Shown here in pieces: positions 45,436 to 54,213 of a stretch of DNA of 64,000 nucleotides. The notes under the pieces were generated by a model that ran no database searches, was not told the DNA's origin, and saw nothing but the letters and a program-made list of their open reading frames with translations. This DNA is from Drosophila pseudoobscura (Eukaryota > Arthropoda > Insecta > Diptera > Drosophilidae). The stretch covers positions 57,117,869-57,181,868 of the forward strand of contig NC_046683.1 of the NCBI RefSeq assembly GCF_009870125.1. Reading direction: 5' to 3'. Numbering within the stretch: the stretch's first letter is position 1; each line of letters opens with the position of its first letter. The position numbers were made by a program, and so were the translations under genes.

Positions 45436-46775
45436 TTACTTCTTCTTTTTCCCCTTGCCCTTTTTGCCCTTCTTCCCCTTCTTGCCGCCAGCATTCAGGA
45501 GGTCCTCGGTGACATAGGTCTCGGCGGTGACCTTGCTGCTGGGCAGGATCACTGGCTGCTTCGGTGTGCGCAGCTCAATCTCGATGACGTTCTTCTTGTG
45601 GCGCGACTTGCCTTTGCTGCCGAGCTTCACGAGGAACACATCGCTGTCGGTCTCGTCGCAGGTCTTGTAGCACACCTGAATGGAGATGGAGATGGAAATG
45701 GAAATGAAAAATGAAAAAGGAAAGGCTTTTGAGAGTGTGTCACAATTGGAGCTGTTGCATGTTGTGCAACAGTGGCTGCAGTTGCAGCAGTTGCAACAGT
45801 TGCGGAGGCAAGTCACGACGCCATAAAAAAAAAAAAAAAACGAGCACACATTCCTCCGCATAATAACCATCGATGGAGCGGAGTGGAGTGGAGCGGAGCG
45901 GAGTGAAGCTGAGTGGAGTGGAGGAATGCGGAATACAGCGATGGTTTTGTCACTCACCTCGATGCCCTTCTTCTTGGTGTCCATATTCACACCCTTCATT
46001 GTCTGCTGAATGTCCTTGTGGTCCACCTGCATGCAGCAGCTCCGCTGGTTCTGTACGGGCGGACAGGCGGGCACCACGGGCGGCCCTCCGCCGCAGAGGC
46101 GCTGGCGATAGCACTCCTTGCGACCCTCCTGGAAGTCGCAGGCCTCCTTGATCTTCGAGAACGGCACATAGTAGTTCTCCGTCTCGCAGGCCTCGTTCCC
46201 CGCATACTTGATGTTCGCGCGCACCTTCGGGATCTTGGGATGATTGATGATCTTTCCGCCGACGCGGCGCTTGATGTGGTTCCGGGCAAAGGGGCTGCGC
46301 TGCAGGAGATCGTGCAGACAGGGATCTTTCGTCGGCTCGCAGTCGTCGAGGCTGTTGCGGTAGCAGGGATCATCGTCGGCCCCCAGATCGGGATTGAAGT
46401 TGCTGCCATCGTCGACGGCCTCCACCTTGTGGGTGTCCTTGAGGACGCGGATGGTCAGGCCGCTGCCGTTGAGGCAGGCCTCGAACTCGTCGTAGGCCTC
46501 GGGTCCCGGATCGGGGCGACGCGGTTGCAGGAAGCACGGGGCAATCTCCGGACTGCAGTCACAATCGCACACGCACTCGCACTGACAGCAGTCATCGCAG
46601 TCATCCATCGCTGAAGGAGCAGGAGGATCAGTCTTCCCTGGAGGAGTGCAAGCGAGTGGGGGCACTCACCTGGCGGAGGCGTCGGGGGCGCCTGCAGCAT
46701 GGCATCGGTGATGGGCAGCTTGCAACTGACCTTCGCCTTGCCCTTCTTGCCCTTCTTCCCCTTCTTCTTGGCCAT
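45436..46775 (-). CDS. Cys-rich protein with Lys/Gly-rich termini, possibly DUF4788-type
   Basis: Exons 46775-46670, 46610-45958 and 45675-45436 have GT..AG junctions in consistent phase and encode 332 residues. The N-terminus is MAKKKGKKGKKGKAK and the C-terminus is a similar KKGKKGKKGKGKKKK, so basic Lys/Gly blocks flank the protein. Between them is a dense Cys cluster (MDDCDDCCQCECVCDCDC, about residues 37-54), then spaced Cys residues and conserved-looking phrases such as ACETENYYVPFSKIKEAC. No signal peptide or membrane segment is visible. The texture recalls the Drosophila family Pfam calls DUF4788, often male-biased; that link is from memory and weak. It is adjacent to a similar gene in the same orientation. 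Molecular function is unknown. Confidence 0.82.
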
Positions 46776-46820
46776 CGCTCAGTCTGTAGTTTGGGCTGTG
46801 TCGGATGTGTCTCGAATTTC

Positions 46821-46870
46821 AATTTGGATACGGGAGATCGATCCCGGAAGATTCACTCAATTTGGATATT
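46821..46870 (-). promoter_or_regulatory. Two TCE-like motifs upstream of the Cys-rich gene
   Basis: Minus-strand TATCCAAATT occurs at 46830-46821 and again, as AATATCCAAATT, at 46870-46859, 45-95 bases before the ATG. Both match the ATCNAAATT core of the testis core-promoter element TCE (ACATCNAAATTTRT, as recalled). No TATA box accompanies them. Confidence 0.4.
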
Positions 46871-48033
46871 GTACTTAACCAGCAAATGGCGCAATTTCCT
46901 TAGGGCTCGTTTCCGCGCTACCAAAGAAATACAAAGTGTGAACGGTAACAGACGTTTAGTTTTGTTTCACAATTTGAATTTGAATTCAATTTTGTTTGAA
47001 TTAAATCAAATTCGAAATTTGAAGCCTTACGAACGAATTGAATTTTGTATTTTTACGGCAAGGAAAATTTCCCCATTTGTGGAAACGAAACTGAACACTA
47101 GAATGATTGTAATATAATGAACGATTGATGCTTTACCCGATGCCAACTTTTTCCGGTTTAATTTTCCGTTTCGACTGAAATTTTGGCTATAGTTTTCTCG
47201 TGAATTGTACTTCAGGGCCTACTACACTGTCGATTGGCGCAAGATTGTATGTACTTTTGGGGGGAACTTTGCGGAGGGGACTATGATACATTCAAACGGA
47301 AACGGATACGTTCTCCCTTTCGAAATGGAGATTTTTCGAAGATTATAGTTTGAAGTTTGAGCAGCAGTCGATTATGGGACGAATGAGGAAAAAACTGATG
47401 GTTTTTTGGAGGACTAGGATCGCTTCTAATTGCAAGAATCGTTGTCGATTAATATCGAACGGTAGCGGGAACGTTTTGGGCAGCGGCAAAGGCCGCGACT
47501 CGACTTTTATACGCGACAGAAGGTTCAGGAAGGGTGAGAGAGAGAGAGAGAATAAGTAAGAGCATGGCCTCCTTCTGTCTTTAATAATGAGACGATCTGA
47601 TTCAGATTCGGCAATCTGGATGCCACAGATGTTCGCTTTTGTGGGAGCGGTAGTGGGTGTGGCGAAATTTGGAAACAATCTCGATTAAGGGCGATACCAC
47701 AGGAGTCTGTAAACAAAATGTGGTTGCTCTAGCTCCTATAGTCTCTGAGGACTATGGGTATATGGAGTACCGGGTATAGAAATACTCCATCCCTTTGATC
47801 TTCAATCGAATATTTCGATGACTTCGCATTTGAATCGAACAGAGACCTATTTTGATGTGTGATGGCACGGAAGGAGGAGCACAAAAGACAACAAAGCGTA
47901 ACGAAGAGAATGAGAGCATGTGCGTGAGCCAGTTGAATGGGTTTCCACTCATACATATATAGAATCAATCGAAATATCGATGAAAGATCAATACCCAGGA
48001 CCCCCCAATCGTCTGTAATTTATAATCTGGAAG
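46871..48033. other. Intergenic region between the two Cys-rich genes
   Basis: No gene is supported. It contains GA repeats (47535-47555) and a minus-strand TATA-like TATAAAAG at 47511-47504 that lacks a clear initiator. No consensus AATAAA for the upstream gene was found here, so the end of that gene's transcript is unresolved. Confidence 0.5.
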
Positions 48034-49435
48034 TCAGCCCTGCAGTCCTCTGCACTCACCTGCATCGCAACAGGACTCGTACTGTGGACAGCAAGCATCA
48101 CAGGGACTGGAATTTTGCGGCTTATAACAGGATTGGCCGCCAGTGGCCCATGAATCGTAGGCACTGGAGGGTCCGGGACTATCATTCTCGCAGTAAAAGC
48201 CGCCGCCCGATTGCCTCTTCTTGTCCTTGCCCTTGCCCTTGGCTTCCTTCGCCTCCTTTTTGTCCTTTTCGGCCTGCAGGTCCTTGCCCTTGGCCACAGC
48301 CTCGGCCTCGGCCTTCTTCTGGTCCTGGACGTAGCGTGGCCACGCGGGAATGCCTCCGCAAGGAGCGCAGGGCTGCAGGCGCTGCTCAATGACGGAGAGG
48401 GGGCGACCCTTGCAGGTGACAGTGGGACATTCTATGGGGAGGAAAGGAGGCAGAATGAAGGAGGATTCACAGCGGGAGGAGGAGGATGATGAAGGTCTTA
48501 CGTCTGTCGAACTCATCCTCGCAGTAATCGCAGGGGCACTGCTTGTCCAAGTTGCAGGCGAAGTACCGCAGACACTTGGGACGATCCAAGTCGGACCGCG
48601 CGCACGGATCGGGCATCTGGCAGGGCCTGGGACCCGGCGGACACCCAGAGCCGCGGCACCGGCCGCCCTTCTTGTCCATGGGCCCTCCGGTGGCGCTGCT
48701 CGGCGGACAGGGGCCGCAGCTGGCGCAGGGATCGGGTTCACTGCCACAGGGAGGTGGCGGCGGACACGGCGGCCCACAGGGGGGACAGGGCGGACACTTG
48801 GGGTTCCGCGAGCAGACCCTGGAGAACGGGAAGGAGGAGACAATCGCCGGGCCGTTGCACACGAGCCGCATGATCAGGACAATGTTGCCCGTCTGCATGT
48901 TGCAGAGGTTGAAGAGCGGCAGCAGGCGCTTCGACAGCTCCGAGGTGGGGCACCACTGCTCCCTGCGCCCGGAGTGCGGCTCGTAGCAGTAGCAGTCGTC
49001 CTGCGGCATCTCCTTGTTGGGGGAGCGCAGCTTGGGCATCTTCTGCAGATGCAGCTGCAGGGCCTTGCTCCAGTTGGGATTCTCCGCGTCGAAGGACTCG
49101 TTCACGCGCTCGAAGATCGGCTTGGCCGCCAGATCGGACAGACCAATCAGGAACTTACAGCTCTCCGTCCGCTTCTTGTAGACATGCACCTGGATGCGAT
49201 CCTTATCGGTCACCGGCGACTCCAGCGTGAAGAGGCAGCACTTGCCGCACTTCGGGCCACACGGATTCACGCACGCCCCGTACTCGCGGTCGCAGACGGA
49301 GAGGAACACCGACGACCGGAACGAGATCTCCGTGCAGGTGGGGTACTCCTCGGGGGCGCACAGATTCTGCCGCGTGATCAGCAGATCGTCGACCACGAAC
49401 TCGAACATGTAAAGGAATGAATTTTTTCCGGGCAT
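48034..49435 (-). CDS. Cys-rich protein, second of a tandem pair, possibly DUF4788-type
   Basis: Exons 49435-48502 and 48431-48034 join AGAC/AA in phase to encode 443 residues. It starts MPGKNSFLYMFEFVVDDLLI, with no signal peptide. Cys pairs are dispersed throughout (GACVNPCGPKCGKCC about 53-67; CPPCPPCGPPC about 215-225; CPCDYCEDEFD near the exon junction). A Pro/Cys-rich segment follows the central domain and a Lys-rich segment (AEAEAVAKGKDLQAEKDKKE) lies in exon 2. It is 1.26 kb upstream of a gene with similar Cys and Lys/Gly composition, so the pair probably arose by duplication. The last coding bases contain a perfect CAG/GTGAGT donor (48060/48059), so an alternative 3' exon is possible; the simple reading stops 8 codons later. 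Function is unknown; a sperm structural role is speculation. Confidence 0.8.
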
Positions 49436-49502
49436 TTTTCCAAAAGAATTTTCTATAAAATTTTCCCAATCGAATTTTCAACTAAATTTTGAGAATCTTT
49501 GC

Positions 49503-49516
49503 TACAATTTTGATGG
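49503..49516 (-). promoter_or_regulatory. TCE-like motif upstream of the second Cys-rich gene
   Basis: CCATCAAAATTGTA on the minus strand, 68-81 bases before the ATG, keeps the CATCNAAATT part of the testis TCE consensus. It sits at a comparable distance to the motifs of the neighbouring gene. Confidence 0.4.
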
Positions 49517-50440
49517 CAGGCCGAACAGTATATAAAAATAAATGAATGGAAAGGGGGGGACTATTGGCATTACAAGTTGGATGCAATTCTCAAGGCATAC
49601 TCATCTGAGGGTTATCGAACAGGGCAAATATACTGAGTAATAACATATATGTACATACATATGTGATATACTCGTATGCCAGGAATCCCAGCAGCTCATT
49701 CGTGTGCTCGAATCGTATGTCAAGTCGACAGATTTACAAAAGGCAATCCTTCTTCAGGGTTCAAGATTCAAAGGCCCCAGAAGGGCCTTTCTTTCGGTCT
49801 CCCTCCGCCTTGAGGATTCACTTTAAAGACTCGTAGGAAAGCACCGTTTTTTGTAGCCACGTGTCACGCATCACGTGTTCTTTCCTTTGTTAGAACGGAA
49901 CAGCCATACATACTGCTACCGATTTTCTCTCTAACCGGAACCGATCCTCTCCATTCCAGGTCTCATTACCTCTCCCTCTCGCTCTGTCTATTAGCTCTTG
50001 CCTTTGACATTGAAGTGACCTTTAACCCATTAACCCTATTATGACAAGCTCTAAAGATGATTTGTACTTGGAGAATATTTATAGTCCCAAGGAATTCCCG
50101 AGTTTCATGAGGTATCCCATAGCGGTAGTCCCTCATTTCTCATAATACATACGAGTATGTATATATGGATAGATTTACGCCTGATATGCTGGGATATGCA
50201 ATCCTTAAAGATTGGTGTTCTCATTCATTTCTCATGATGCACATATTAGGACCAGCGATGATGCGCGTATATCACAGGCTTCACATTACATTCCATGACT
50301 CTAGACTGACTCTAAAGGAACCCACGGAGAAACGTGACACGTATCAGAGAATCCTTAAAGATCTACCAAATATATACATATGTACATGTACATCTTTAAA
50401 GAACAAACTCCACTTTGAGCTTGAGGTGTTTTCTAGCAAT
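49517..50440. other. Intergenic region between Cys-rich gene and Sac1 3' UTR
   Basis: Nothing coding is supported. The region is A+T-rich with short TACATA-type repeats near 49650 and 50150. Confidence 0.5.
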
Positions 50441-50451
50441 GCGTAAAATAC

Positions 50452-50457
50452 TTTATT
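50452..50457 (-). terminator. Poly(A) signal for Sac1
   Basis: A minus-strand AATAAA about 490 bases after the Sac1 stop codon. The intervening sequence is A/G-rich and non-coding, fitting a 3' UTR. Confidence 0.45.
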
Positions 50458-50945
50458 CAACGTCACGTTAAATGGTTCTACAAAAGATTGCTTGATCGAT
50501 TGATTGATTGAACTACTTTGCACTTAAAAAAAAAAAAACATACAATAGCTAAAAAGCGGGAGGCACCGGCACCCCACCCCGTTACGGATCGGATCCCCCA
50601 TCCGAAAATGTATCTACAGAATTCCTACAGGAGGAGGAGGAGGAGTAGGAGGAGAAAAAGTCTTGCCTTAAGATCTACCATAAAGTCGAGTCGATTGCTA
50701 AATGCCAGTGGAAAAGTGAAAAAGTGAGGAGGAAAGCCCAACAGAAAACAGAAAACCAAACACAGAGCGTGGAATCGATAGAATCATCGTTTTTCAGGAA
50801 TTTACACGAGTGTTTACAGGATTTGGAGGAAGAAAAGGAGGAGGTTTGTGTGTGTGTGTGTTTGGATTCCATATCGTGGAAGCGTCTTGTGTGCTGCTGC
50901 AGAGGTAGATCCTAGAGCCTAGATCCTTCCTAGACGACACTAACG

Positions 50946-52712
50946 TCAGGCGCCGCGAAAGGCCACCGGCGGAAGGAGCCGGGGCCATTGCACAAACTCC
51001 ACGCCGTAGTGGAGGATCCCCGTGGCACTCACAGCGACCATGGCGCCCCAGAAGAGCATGAAGAGGAGGTTCTCCGTGTTGAACTCTGCGGGATATGTGA
51101 GGGTGATCATGAACATGGCCACGGCCATCAGCAGGACCGATGGGAAGGCAAAGAACCGCCATCCCCGACGCCACTCCAGCGGCGAGGGCAGGGCCCCGCC
51201 CTCGTTGTCGTTGATCAAATAATGGCCAAGGAACAGATCGATCCCGTCCTGCCGCTGCCCATCCGCAAAGTTATTCAGGTAGTACCGAATCATCGAGTTC
51301 TTGCCGTCCTGCAGAGCTCCCGCTTTGGTCCGCTTCCCGGTGCGCGTAAAGTCCGTCTTGAGCGCACCCGTGCCGGAGTACTGCAGCGAGATGAGGTCGG
51401 CATTGTCCGCCCAGACGCCCTTAAAGAGATCCTCGAAGCTACGCGATGCCTGCTCTACGGGCTGGCCTACATGCAGAACGCCCAGCTTCTGAAGGACGGA
51501 CGTGAGGGAGCGTCGCGCGAGCATGCTCTGGACGACATTCGTGCGATCCAAGCAATCGATACAGTTGGTGCGGAACACCCCTGTCTGCGTAGACACCAGC
51601 CGGCCGTCGTCGAAGCTGTGATAGAAGGCAAACCTCTCCGTGTCGTGGGCCAGCCGATCGATGAGGATGTTCAGCCGATCCCAGCGCATCTTCCGGCACT
51701 CGTGATGGAAATCGAAGGCCTCGTACTTGACATTCGGATTGGCCAACTCCCTGACGAGCCGCTGAAACGTTGCCTCCAGCTCGCCCTCGGCGCCCTTTTG
51801 ATCCACTAAATTGACGGCCACCTGGGCGCCGTAGAGCTGCACCTGATCCCGAAAGTGGGTGGCACAGGCGGCCAGGTGATCCTTGCCGGGGATCAACCTT
51901 GGGCGGGGCTTGTACCGCAGATTTGGCAGCTGGTGCCAGTGGAAGGGCATACTGCCGCGCGTCTGGACGAAGCTCGTGTGTTGTCCGTTGAACTCGACGA
52001 TCTGCTCCGTTTCCACAAAGTTCGCCACATGCCCCTCGTCGTCGATGCCGCGGCAGAAGAGGCGCGTGCCCGCTCGCTGGACGGACCGGCGCGTGACGAT
52101 ACTCCAGAAGAAGGTCTGGCCGTTGATCTGCACCTGGTTGACGGAAACGAAGCCGTGGATCAGTGGCAGCTGGAACTTCTCCATCTTGTCGCAGTGGAAC
52201 TGCTGCAGCACATGGCCGTTCCACACGAACCGCGGGTCGGCACGCTGCAGCAGGCCCAGCCGCTGGGGCTGGCCGAGCAGCTCCCGCCGCCGCTGCATCG
52301 TGTGGGTGAGGTCGTAGCGGTACGAGAAGTAGAAGTACTTGGTGTCCAGCGTCTTGCGCAGCATCTGAAGATACGTCTCGTTCTCCTTCCGCTGAATGGC
52401 ATTCGGAATGTACGGAATAATGTCGTATCCGGCCAGCCGCCACACAATCGCACCGTTCAGCACGCCCACGAACAGGCGGTGGGTGGCCACCAGCAGATAG
52501 TCGCAGCTGAGCAAGTGAATCGTGCCGAGGACACCACAGATGCGGCGGGTGGGCCGCAAGTTCGCCAGCTGTCCGCCCGTTGGCTGCACTCGCGTAACCT
52601 TGTCGTGGCGGCCGATAATCAATACCTCCCCGGTGCCATTCGGCTCCACAATGAAGCTCTCGGGGGTGATGTAGAGGTTCATGTCATCGTAGACCTCATT
52701 GTCGTCCTCCAT
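50946..52712 (-). CDS. Sac1: Sac1 phosphoinositide phosphatase
   Basis: A single uninterrupted frame of 588 codons, the usual length for Sac1. The enzyme removes phosphate from phosphatidylinositol phosphates, mainly PI4P, at the ER and Golgi. The catalytic CX5R loop is Cys384-I-D-C-L-D-Arg390, followed by TN, the Sac-family signature. The N-terminal SacN region precedes it, with NEVYDDMNLYITPESFIV at the start. Two hydrophobic helices at about 520-541 and 548-570 form the C-terminal membrane hairpin, leaving a short tail without an obvious dilysine signal. The ATG at 52712 gives the standard N-terminus. It is divergent from Klp61F. Absence of introns in the coding region sets it apart from its neighbours. 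Confidence 0.96.
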   Translation of the reverse strand: MEDDNEVYDDMNLYITPESFIVEPNGTGEVLIIGRHDKVTRVQPTGGQLANLRPTRRICGVLGTIHLLSCDYLLVATHRLFVGVLNGAIVWRLAGYDIIPYIPNAIQRKENETYLQMLRKTLDTKYFYFSYRYDLTHTMQRRRELLGQPQRLGLLQRADPRFVWNGHVLQQFHCDKMEKFQLPLIHGFVSVNQVQINGQTFFWSIVTRRSVQRAGTRLFCRGIDDEGHVANFVETEQIVEFNGQHTSFVQTRGSMPFHWHQLPNLRYKPRPRLIPGKDHLAACATHFRDQVQLYGAQVAVNLVDQKGAEGELEATFQRLVRELANPNVKYEAFDFHHECRKMRWDRLNILIDRLAHDTERFAFYHSFDDGRLVSTQTGVFRTNCIDCLDRTNVVQSMLARRSLTSVLQKLGVLHVGQPVEQASRSFEDLFKGVWADNADLISLQYSGTGALKTDFTRTGKRTKAGALQDGKNSMIRYYLNNFADGQRQDGIDLFLGHYLINDNEGGALPSPLEWRRGWRFFAFPSVLLMAVAMFMITLTYPAEFNTENLLFMLFWGAMVAVSATGILHYGVEFVQWPRLLPPVAFRGA

Positions 52713-53543
52713 TTCGTTTCCCCTTCCGGTTATTAGAGGGGGTTTATTCCGATTTTCGGGATCTACAGAGAGTGAGAGAGAGAGAGAGTGGGGTGGAGTG
52801 GGGTGGGGCAGACATTTTTTATCAGTAAATTGTTATTTCATTTTACGGCTGTTATGGAATGTTTTTGTCTTACTGTTTTTGGTGTCTTACTGTTTTGTAT
52901 GGCCAAGAAATTCCTATTTATCTCGCGACTGCAGGCAGAGGCACACGCACACACATGCAGCAGCAGCAGAACTTTTATTATTATCTTCTTCCTGTTGCAC
53001 CTGCTACCACCCCCCGACAGGCCGCCTACAATGTCAGTAGAGTTTACAGTTAAACACAACACACACAACACAAATTATATACTTAATCTACGTGTTCGTA
53101 TTCTGTGGGATAATCTTATGCTAATTTTTTGTTTTTATCTCTTTTTTTGCCAATACGTGTGTATGGTGTGGTGTTGTGTGGCCGTCGCGTTTTTCTGCAG
53201 AGGACCCGCTACACGGTATTATTCCTATTGTGGTATTATTGGTGTGACTGTTGTCGCGGTATATTTGGTGTGTGCTTGCGACGCTGCCAACTCACTCGGT
53301 CTTCGCTTGTTTCGGCGAAAGATCCGAGAACTCCAGGAAGACATGTTATTGCTGTTAATTTACATACTAATTAATTTGAAATTTACACTTTTTGTTGTGT
53401 TGTGGAATAAAATTGTGACAAGTGTTTAAAAAAGAATAATGTCATTGCAGTGGCTGTCAAAGAGTGGCTGCTCGGCAGTGCAGAAGAGTTCTAAGCGAGT
53501 TGGCATCGCTCTAGGGCTGCAAACCATTCGATTGTTGAAACCA

Positions 53544-53555
53544 TCGATATATCGA
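53544..53555. promoter_or_regulatory. Palindromic double CGATA site
   Basis: TCGATATATCGA is a perfect 12 bp palindrome with CGATA on both strands, the BEAF-32/DREF-type core. It lies between divergent housekeeping genes, the usual setting of such sites. Confidence 0.5.
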
Positions 53556-53957
53556 CTATATTTTGTCCAAAAAATGTAACAAATTATAAAAATACGTCTG
53601 TCATTTTGTGTTATAAGTATTTTATATACTCTTAAGTATATTTCGGTGTTTTATTAATTTATCACTCAATCACTTTCAAACAATTTATCGTTGGCGCGCA
53701 CCAATCGTATCCAGTCGATGGTATCAAACGACGTGTCTGGGGATTTGCTCTCTGCGTTCACACTTACGTTTTACACTTTGACCGTTTGTTTTGTACCCTA
53801 TTTTATAAAGGATCCAATACAAGAGAGGCTCTAAAATTATAATATCTTGTAGAAAATATATATATATATCAATCAGACAGAACTTGAGTTCGTCAGTATA
53901 TTTACGGAATATTTTAGTATATTTCTGAGGGTCGGACGATATATTTTTACGATAACG

Positions 53958-53967
53958 GGTCACACTG
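53958..53967 (+). promoter_or_regulatory. Core promoter Motif 1 (M1BP site) of Klp61F
   Basis: GGTCACACTG matches the Ohler Motif 1 consensus bound by M1BP in TATA-less Drosophila housekeeping promoters. It is about 250 bases upstream of the Klp61F ATG in the right orientation, implying a transcription start close downstream and a leader of roughly 200-240 bases. Confidence 0.7.
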
Positions 53968-54213
53968 TTATGCGCATCATTTTGAATTGAACGGACGACG
54001 CCGCGTCGGTGCTACATCTTGCTGAGGAATTTCATTGGATTTTAAGGTCTTTCAAGGCTTTATTTAGCTGTTAAAAAGTTGACCAGAGTAAACGTGTACA
54101 TTTCCAAGTGCTGGAAACAAAAGTTTCACAAAAGCACACACACGCACACCATATCATCATTGTGGCATCATTTTTACGCGCTAAAAAGTGAATTTTGAGT
54201 TTTGTGCTGTAAA

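Larger units (their letters stand above)
52713..54213. promoter_or_regulatory. Divergent Sac1 / Klp61F promoter region
   Basis: A 1.5 kb stretch separates the two start codons. It holds GA repeats next to the Sac1 ATG, the CGATA palindrome, and the Motif 1 site near Klp61F. A 213-codon plus-strand frame at 52788-53429 is hydrophobic by base composition (T-rich), contains its own AATAAA and shows no domain, so it is not called. The Sac1 start site is not resolved. Confidence 0.6.

Noticed and set aside
47504..47511. Minus-strand TATAAAAG between the Cys-rich genes
   Set aside because: Over 700 bases from the next start codon, without an initiator, and the gene has closer TCE-like motifs.
48350..49420. 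356-codon plus-strand frame
   Set aside because: Exact antisense shadow of the Cys-rich gene; long because of its codon composition.
51855..52736. 293-codon plus-strand frame
   Set aside because: Antisense shadow of Sac1.
52788..53429. 213-codon plus-strand frame between Sac1 and Klp61F
   Set aside because: Hydrophobicity comes from T-rich composition, there is no domain, an AATAAA lies inside it, and it overlaps the divergent promoter region.
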